A stretch of 64,000 nt of DNA. Source: Desulfomicrobium sp. ZS1. GTDB taxonomy: Bacteria; Desulfobacterota; Desulfovibrionia; Desulfovibrionales; Desulfomicrobiaceae. Position numbers and translations under genes: made by a program. Numbering within the stretch: position 1 is the first letter of the stretch; every line of letters begins with the position of its first letter. Where the stretch lies: the NCBI RefSeq assembly GCF_024204645.1, contig NZ_CP100351.1:372001-436000 (forward strand), given 5' to 3'. The notes below the pieces were generated by a model. That model was not told the origin of the DNA, searched no databases, and saw only the letters and a list, made by a program, of their open reading frames with translations. Positions 58,903-64,000 of this stretch are shown here, piece by piece.

Positions 58903-58950
58903 GGTTTTGGGAACCGAGGGCCGGAGGTTCGAATCCTCTCGCCCCGACCA
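58903..58950 (+). repeat. attR direct repeat (orphan tRNA-Pro 3' end)
   Basis: These 48 bp are identical to 1677-1724, and no 5' tRNA half precedes them. It is the displaced 3' end of the chromosomal tRNA-Pro. Confidence 0.9.
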
Positions 58951-58960
58951 TAAAGAAAAC

Positions 58961-58992
58961 AAGGGCTTAGATGTAAAATCTGAGCCCTTTTT
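58961..58992 (+). terminator. original chromosomal tRNA-Pro terminator
   Basis: AAGGGCttAGAT-gtaaa-ATCTgaGCCCTT is followed by Ts. It differs from the copy at 1734-1766 by paired substitutions that keep the stem. Confidence 0.8.
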
Positions 58993-59064
58993 TCATGCCG
59001 TTTTTTTGTCTGCCCAACAGGTAGCGTGTACGATGGTGCGCTTCTTTATAATCTGGACATTAGG

Positions 59065-61122
59065 CTAGATCTTGAACCTGCCGACCTGTTCGCGCAGGCG
59101 TTCCGCCAACCGCGAAAGCTCGGTGGCGCTTTCCTGCACGGTCCGGCTGCTTGTCGTCATTTCGTCCGAAGCCGCGCGCACCTTCTCGATGTCGGTGCTG
59201 ATGGAGTGGGTCATGGATGAGCTGGTGGCCACGTTGGTGTTGATCTCGGTGATGCCTGTGGAGGCCTGGCCGACGTTTTCGGCGATGTCGCGGGTGGTCA
59301 CGGACTGCTCCTCCACGGCGGATGCGATGGTGCTGACGATTTCGTTCATCTCCGCGATGACGCTTGTGATGTCCGAGATATCCCCCACGGTCTGCGTGGT
59401 CACGGACTGGATGCCGGTGATCCTCTCCCGGATGTCTTCCGTGGCCTGGGCGGTCTGCTGCGCGAGTTCCTTGATTTCGTTGGCCACGACGGCGAATCCT
59501 CGCCCGGCTTCACCCGCCCGCGCCGCCTCGATGGTGGCGTTGAGGGCCAGCAGATTGGTCTGGGAGGAGATGGCGGTGATGGTCGCGGTCACGGCGCTGA
59601 TCTCCTTGGCGGCCGCGCCCAGCTGATCGACGCGGCCCGATGCGGCCTGGGCCTTGGATACGGCGCTGCTGGTGGTGTTCTTGGCCCGTTCGGAGTTCTG
59701 GGCGATTTCCTGGATGGTGGCGGACATTTCCTCCGCCGCCGAGGCCACGGTGGTCATGTTCATGGAGGCCTGCTCCATGGCCGCCGAGACCGAGTTCATG
59801 TTGCCGCTGACCTCTTCGGCCGCGTTGCTGACCGTATTGGCCATATTCGCGGTCCGGGTCGAGCCCTGGGTCATCTGGGCCGAGATGCTGGAGAGCTGCG
59901 TGGACGCCGTGGCCAGGGACTGCGTGGCGGTGGTTATTTCGCCGAGCATGTCCTTGGTGCGGCCGACCATGGTGTTCATGGCGTCGGACAGGTGACCGAT
60001 GGCGTCTTTGGCCTGGTGGTCGAAGCTGATGGTGTAGTCGCCTTCGGCCACCTTGAGGCTCTTGTCTGCGATGGCGTTCAGGGGGCGGGTGATGGTCCGG
60101 ACCAGGAGGATGGTGACCATGATGCCGAACAGGATGGCTCCGGCGGCGACCATGACGCTGTGCAACAAAACCTGTCTGTCGATGCCCAGGACCATCTGGG
60201 CTTCACTCAAACCCACGGCGACGTTCCAGTCCCACGGTTCGAAATACTGGGCGTGGGTGATTTTGCGCGCGCCTTCCCATTCGTATTTCAGAAAACCGCT
60301 CTTATGATCGCGGAAGGCCTCGCCAATGCCTTCGACTTCAAAGATGTTTTTGCCTTCCAGGGTCGGGTGTACGAGCACGTCGCCCTTGGACGTGTAGACG
60401 AAGAAATAGCCCGTGCCCGCCGCCTTGGTGATATTGATCATTTCTTTAAGCTGGGGCGTCAGGATCTTGCGGCCCACGAAGAGCACCGCCACGATCTTGT
60501 CTTCGGCGTTGCGCACGGGCTTGTAGGCGGTCACGTACCAGTCGTCGACCACAAAGGCCCTGCCGGTGTAGGTTTCGCCGCTCATGACGGCCTTGTAGAC
60601 CGGGCTGTCGGAGGGGATGTAGGTGCCGACGGCTCTTTCGGTCTCGTTGATGCGGACGTTGGTGGAGACCCGCAGCAGCTTGTCGCCTAAAACTTGGAAG
60701 ATGGTCGTTACGCCGCCGGTCATGCCCTGGATCTTATCGACGATACCCGTGTTGCCGTTCACGACCATGCCGCCGAGCATCAGGCGCGGCATGGGGACAT
60801 CTTCTTTGGCCTTGGTGACCTGATTGGTGATGGTCTGTTCCAGCATGTACGAGGAATCCAGATCAAAGGAACCGTACCTTTCCAGTTCACCCTCCAGAAT
60901 GACCAAGTCTCCGGTTAGTTTTTCCAGGAGCAGGGAATTCTGGGCCTCAAGGGAGTTCATGACCGAGGCGGCCGTGCTTTCAATGGAGTTCTGCCCCAGT
61001 TGGAAGAGCCCTTTGCGTACGTCGACGGTGGTCACCGCCACGACAAGAACGATGGACAGAACCAGGATGGCCAGGATTCCGGTGAAGAGCTTGGTCGTGA
61101 ATTTGATGGATTGAGTATTCAA
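59065..61122 (-). CDS. methyl-accepting chemotaxis protein with Cache-type sensor domain
   Basis: The receptor has 685 residues. A membrane helix ([19 protein letters not shown]) is followed by a large periplasmic Cache_3/Cache_2-like domain ([50 protein letters not shown]). A second helix near 330-350 leads to HAMP and the signalling domain ([20 protein letters not shown]). The start is TTG at 61122 preceded by GGGGG. It is high-GC, belongs to the chromosomal flank right of the island, and is unrelated in sensor domain to the NIT receptor inside the island. Confidence 0.9.
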   Translation of the reverse strand: MNTQSIKFTTKLFTGILAILVLSIVLVVAVTTVDVRKGLFQLGQNSIESTAASVMNSLEAQNSLLLEKLTGDLVILEGELERYGSFDLDSSYMLEQTITNQVTKAKEDVPMPRLMLGGMVVNGNTGIVDKIQGMTGGVTTIFQVLGDKLLRVSTNVRINETERAVGTYIPSDSPVYKAVMSGETYTGRAFVVDDWYVTAYKPVRNAEDKIVAVLFVGRKILTPQLKEMINITKAAGTGYFFVYTSKGDVLVHPTLEGKNIFEVEGIGEAFRDHKSGFLKYEWEGARKITHAQYFEPWDWNVAVGLSEAQMVLGIDRQVLLHSVMVAAGAILFGIMVTILLVRTITRPLNAIADKSLKVAEGDYTISFDHQAKDAIGHLSDAMNTMVGRTKDMLGEITTATQSLATASTQLSSISAQMTQGSTRTANMANTVSNAAEEVSGNMNSVSAAMEQASMNMTTVASAAEEMSATIQEIAQNSERAKNTTSSAVSKAQAASGRVDQLGAAAKEISAVTATITAISSQTNLLALNATIEAARAGEAGRGFAVVANEIKELAQQTAQATEDIRERITGIQSVTTQTVGDISDITSVIAEMNEIVSTIASAVEEQSVTTRDIAENVGQASTGITEINTNVATSSSMTHSISTDIEKVRAASDEMTTSSRTVQESATELSRLAERLREQVGRFKI

Positions 61123-61327
61123 AATGCCCCCAATTTTATTTTTGTACTACTGATTTTGTAGGGCAACCCTATTTGAACAATAAGTAATAATCAATACCAA
61201 TAAAGTTGTTTGCGGATATTCGACACAGAAAATGAGGGCGTTGAAGGCGATTAGCGAGGAGCGGAGTAGTGGTTTATTGAATGCTAAACGGTAAATGGGG
61301 GGTAAAGCGGTTTAGTTGTTTGACAAG

Positions 61328-62278
61328 TTATTCTGGAGGCTGCCCTGAAAAATGAGACCGTTCAAAATACGTTCGTACGTCTGTTTTCCCGCTTGCATAC
61401 TTTGCGTGCCAGTCCGCTGGAACCGGCATGTCCTCGTACAGCTTAATCCGATTGGCTTCAAGTAGGCGCACGGGGCGGCCCATCCATTCGGCGGCGCAGT
61501 ACACGCGTTTTCCTGTGACTTCCGACAAGTCCCTCAACCAGGTCAGTCCGTCCATGCTGCGCAGCAGATGATGGTCGAGAATGACGTTCCGGACGTGTTC
61601 GACCAGGCGGATTGCGTTGTGCCGGGCCTGTTCGCGCTTTGTCGCACTCAGCCGGTCGAGATAGATCGGCGGACCCGCCGCGATAACTGTTGTCGGCTGC
61701 CACTCGATGATGTGATCCACAGCGCGGTCGTTCAGAAGCTGAATGTCGGAGGCGTGAACAAAAACATGTCCGCTGTCCGCAATTCTGGTCATCATGACCG
61801 TGCCTCCGCAATCTTTGGAACCGCCATGGGGGAACAGGGGTGAAAAGGATATTTCGCCTTGGTCACAGTCTTGTGCAACGTGCATGTTGGAGCCGAATAC
61901 TTTTTCGAGATCGTCGAGCCGCTTACGCATGCCGGGCAGGAGGGATGTTTCGGATGGACACCAGCAGCGTTTTGAGCCTGTTGTCGGCGGAAGTTGGCGG
62001 ATATCCAGCTGGTAGGGATTTGCGTTGGCCACGGGGATGTGGTCGCCGTGGAAATGGCTGATGACGACATCCGTTGCTGTATCCAGCGCTGCCAGGATCT
62101 GTCTTCGGACTGCGATTCCTGCCGCGATCTGCAAGGGGTGCGGTAGCAGTCCGTGACGGACGTAGCCGAGGGCTATGCCGGGGTCGATCACGATGCGCCG
62201 CCCCGGCGTGCCGATCAGGCAACACAACCCCCGTACCCCGAAGGATTCCGCGCTGATGATGTCGATATTCAGGCCCAT
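61328..62278 (-). CDS. metallo-beta-lactamase-fold hydrolase (UPF0282-like)
   Basis: The protein of 316 residues has the metallo-hydrolase zinc motif SHFHGDH near residue 79. It starts with an IDPG strand (RIVIDPGIALGYVRHGLLPH), with a later HGG and VFVHASDIQLL, as in the UPF0282 group known mainly from archaea. Two in-frame ATGs occur; 62278 (MGLNIDIISAESFG) with GAGG upstream is preferred over 62296. The substrate is unknown. It lies in the chromosomal flank, divergent from the radical SAM gene. Confidence 0.8.
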   Translation of the reverse strand: MGLNIDIISAESFGVRGLCCLIGTPGRRIVIDPGIALGYVRHGLLPHPLQIAAGIAVRRQILAALDTATDVVISHFHGDHIPVANANPYQLDIRQLPPTTGSKRCWCPSETSLLPGMRKRLDDLEKVFGSNMHVAQDCDQGEISFSPLFPHGGSKDCGGTVMMTRIADSGHVFVHASDIQLLNDRAVDHIIEWQPTTVIAAGPPIYLDRLSATKREQARHNAIRLVEHVRNVILDHHLLRSMDGLTWLRDLSEVTGKRVYCAAEWMGRPVRLLEANRIKLYEDMPVPADWHAKYASGKTDVRTYFERSHFSGQPPE

Positions 62279-62296
62279 GGCCCGACCTCGCCGCAT

Positions 62297-62755
62297 TGCC
62301 TATGTGTCATGCCCGTAGGTGTGGGCGTTTGTGTTGCGTTTTCGGTCATGGAGCGCCTCGCGCCTTGGACAAAAAATGATGGCCGCGGCCACAATACCTC
62401 CGGCCAGAGTGGCCGGGCTGTATTATTTTCTCCTTCTCAGCTCTGGGCAGAAGGAGGGTGCGTCGACATAGACCTGCGCCGCCAGGAAGCTGGTTGTCAA
62501 TGCGTTCCGGAAGGTGCTTGAATGTTGCTGCCAGGACGAAATATCCGGCGCGCGTCATTGGAGGCGGCTGTTGCCGAATCTTCATATTTGGATAATCGTA
62601 TCCTCAAAGAAGGTAATTTACAAAGCAATCACAGATTACGGAAATCGTCCGGATTTTCCGTTACCGGATGCATTTCATGTATCGACCCGGGACGGCGCAA
62701 GGGCTCTGCATGGCGCGTACTTTTCACTGCCCCGGAACATAAGAGGAGGTCCCGC
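62297..62755. other. divergent intergenic region
   Basis: The region separates the hydrolase and radical SAM genes. A small hairpin CCGGCCagagtGGCCGG is at 62400-62416. Open frames here lack leaders and homology. No riboswitch that I can recognise is present. Confidence 0.4.
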
Positions 62756-63703
62756 ATGTTTGCGAGTTTGTTCGGTCCTGTTCCTTCGCGAAGGCTGGGC
62801 ATGTCTCTGGGTGTCGATCTGGTGCCCAGAAAAGTGTGTTCTCTGGACTGTGTCTACTGCGAGGTCGGCCGGACCACGCTTTTGACCGTGGAGCGCAGGG
62901 AGTATGTGAAGTTCGAAAAGGTGGTCCGGGAACTGCGTGAGTATTTCGCGCACAACCCTGAGCCCGATTACATGACGTTCTCCGGCTCCGGAGAACCAAC
63001 TTTGAACAGCCGCATCGGCGATCTCGTGGATTTCATCAAGCGGGAGAAACCGCATATCCCTGTGGCTATCCTGACCAATGGCACCACGCTGCACGATCCG
63101 TCGGTGCGGCGAGAGTTGCTCGGTGCGGATGTCGTGTTGCCATCGTTGGATGCGGCGACCGCAGACGTCTTTCGCAGGATAAACAGACCCCACCATTCCC
63201 TGGGTATCGAGGATTGCATCAAGGGTCTGGTTGCGTTTCGCAAGGAGTTCACTGGAGAGATCTGGCTCGAAGTATTCGTCCTGCCCGGTTACAACGACAC
63301 CACCGAGGAGCTTGACGCCATCAGGAGGGCGGTGCTGGACATCGGGCCAGATCGCGTCCAACTGAACACGCTGGACAGGCCCGGAACTGTTGAGGGGTTG
63401 CGCGCCGCCACCCCGCAGGAACTTCAAGCGGCTTTGGACACCCTGCATCTGGACAACGTGGAGATCATCGCCGCGCCGCCGGAGCGGAAACTTCTCGGTG
63501 GATACAGAAGCGACACGGAGACGGCCATTCTGGAAACCATCGTCCGCAGGCCCTGCACCGTGGATGACCTGTCTGCAATTTTGGGGCTGTGCGTGGCAGA
63601 AATTAATAAGTATATAAGTGTATTGGAGGCCGAAGGCAAGGTCGAGCCCGTTCGGCGGGAACGAGGCGTGTTTTATACGCGAAAGAATGTGACCCGGACT
63701 TGA
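62756..63703 (+). CDS. radical SAM protein
   Basis: The protein of 315 residues has the radical SAM cluster motif CSLDCVYC (CxxxCxxC). It also has TFSGSGEPTLNSRIGDLVDF, the GGE-like SAM-binding strand, and AILTNGTTL. The N-terminus FGPVPSRRLGMSLGVDLVP is shared with a subgroup annotated as wybutosine-related or MoaA-like. The C-terminal 60 residues look like a winged helix (TVDDLSAILGLCVAEINKYI). The start is ATG 62756 with GAGGAGG upstream; the frame is open further back without support. The reaction is unknown. Confidence 0.85.
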   Translation: MFASLFGPVPSRRLGMSLGVDLVPRKVCSLDCVYCEVGRTTLLTVERREYVKFEKVVRELREYFAHNPEPDYMTFSGSGEPTLNSRIGDLVDFIKREKPHIPVAILTNGTTLHDPSVRRELLGADVVLPSLDAATADVFRRINRPHHSLGIEDCIKGLVAFRKEFTGEIWLEVFVLPGYNDTTEELDAIRRAVLDIGPDRVQLNTLDRPGTVEGLRAATPQELQAALDTLHLDNVEIIAAPPERKLLGGYRSDTETAILETIVRRPCTVDDLSAILGLCVAEINKYISVLEAEGKVEPVRRERGVFYTRKNVTRT

Positions 63704-63891
63704 GCGGATAGTTGCAGAATGGCGCGTTGTTGAGGTCATGCGCATCAGCCACGGAGCAGAACGTATGGCCGCTGGGCGGATTCACGGTCACGTATCGCGA
63801 ATTTGCGCCATGCTTCAGCGCTTAGGTTTCCCAGGCGCTCCCGGCAGGTACTGTGCTCGCCGTAATCACGGCGCGGGGAAAAGGGTCTCCC

Positions 63892-64000
63892 GTGCTGATG
63901 TGGGCGTCGATCCTGACCGGGTTGTCGGTGCTTCTGGCCTCGGACATGACCTGGCTTGGCGCCCCGCTGTACTGGGTCCATGTCGCGCTCATGGCGGCGT
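63892..64000 (+). CDS. partial membrane protein running off the window
   Basis: From a GTG at 63892 (AAAAGGG seven bases upstream) the frame reads LMWASILTGLSVLLASDMTW then LGAPLYWVHVALMAA, clearly two hydrophobic helices. It continues past the window end. The true start could be GTG 63853 or ATG 63898. No family can be named. Confidence 0.35.
   Translation, partial: MLMWASILTGLSVLLASDMTWLGAPLYWVHVALMAA

Larger units (their letters stand above)
1677..58950. mobile_element. 57-kb genomic island integrated in tRNA-Pro
   Basis: The segment is delimited by a 48-bp perfect direct repeat of the tRNA-Pro 3' end, with a tyrosine recombinase 183 bp inside the right repeat. It contains replication, partition and recombination genes on the left, nitrogen-oxide and signalling cargo on the right, and at least three insertion sequences. 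Base composition is mosaic: AT-rich backbone stretches (3.8-5.7, 7.6-14.5 and 19.3-20.4 kb) alternate with GC-rich cargo. No type IV secretion genes were found, so it is better called a genomic island or mobilisable/decayed element than a complete ICE. Loss of replication function is likely because the primase-helicase is interrupted. Confidence 0.85.

Noticed and set aside
1677-58950. Complete integrative conjugative element
   Set aside because: No VirB/Tra-type secretion genes, coupling protein or standard relaxase were found, despite ICE-like recombination and integration genes.
62675-63745. 356-codon minus-strand open frame
   Set aside because: It is antisense to the radical SAM gene with its CxxxCxxC motif.
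1-64000. CRISPR array
   Set aside because: No series of short repeats with equal spacers was seen. The Cas4-like gene belongs to the ERF recombination block and is not next to cas1, cas2 or an array.

Overview
The flanks and most cargo genes look like a sulfate-reducing Desulfobacterota, order Desulfovibrionales (Desulfomicrobium- or Desulfovibrio-like). The signs are a Desulfovibrio-type NrfHA nitrite reductase, a rubredoxin:oxygen-oxidoreductase-type flavodiiron protein, a hybrid cluster protein, and many chemoreceptors and PAS/GGDEF sensors. This assignment is inferred from protein families, not from a database search.

Most of the window is one integrated element of about 57.2 kb, bounded by a 48-bp perfect direct repeat. 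The left copy (1677-1724) is the 3' part of an intact tRNA-Pro(TGG). The right copy (58903-58950) is an orphan 3' fragment. A tyrosine recombinase (57560-58720) lies just inside the right end. Ordinary chromosome is seen outside: cobS and a SAM hydroxide adenosyltransferase gene on the left; a Cache-type chemoreceptor, a metallo-hydrolase and a radical SAM gene on the right.

The left half of the island (about 1.7-28.4 kb) is element biology. It has an AlpA-like HTH gene, a TOPRIM/RecA-type primase-helicase cut in two by an IS4-family element, a Gp2/YfjJ-like replication protein with a HUH-like motif, Rad52-like annealing genes with decayed paralogues, and ParB with an adjacent 18-bp palindrome. 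An AAA+ regulator lacking the GAFTGA loop, a NERD protein and a CoiA-like protein follow. Then comes a compact block of ERF annealase, Cas4-like nuclease, MoxR/CobS-like AAA+, WGR-like protein, DUF3150, Fic and a VWA protein. Many of these genes carry a terminator-like hairpin directly before the ribosome-binding site. No relaxase of a standard MOB family and no type IV secretion genes were found.

The right half (about 28.8-57 kb) is cargo. It starts with an all-minus-strand chemosensory cluster (kinase, diguanylate cyclase, CheA, CheC, receiver, NIT-domain receptor, hybrid kinase). An ISL3-type IS, a PII/DUF1538 operon, a glutamine amidotransferase and a cupin follow. Last come nrfHA, a TetR-controlled ABC exporter, CBS and HPP genes, a frameshifted diguanylate cyclase, a flavodiiron protein and hcp. 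Together these suggest a nitrate/nitrite-sensing, nitrite-reducing and NO/hydroxylamine-detoxifying island. IS copies, IS remnants and decayed gene ends (IS66, ISL3, MFS, DsrE) show a long history of rearrangement.
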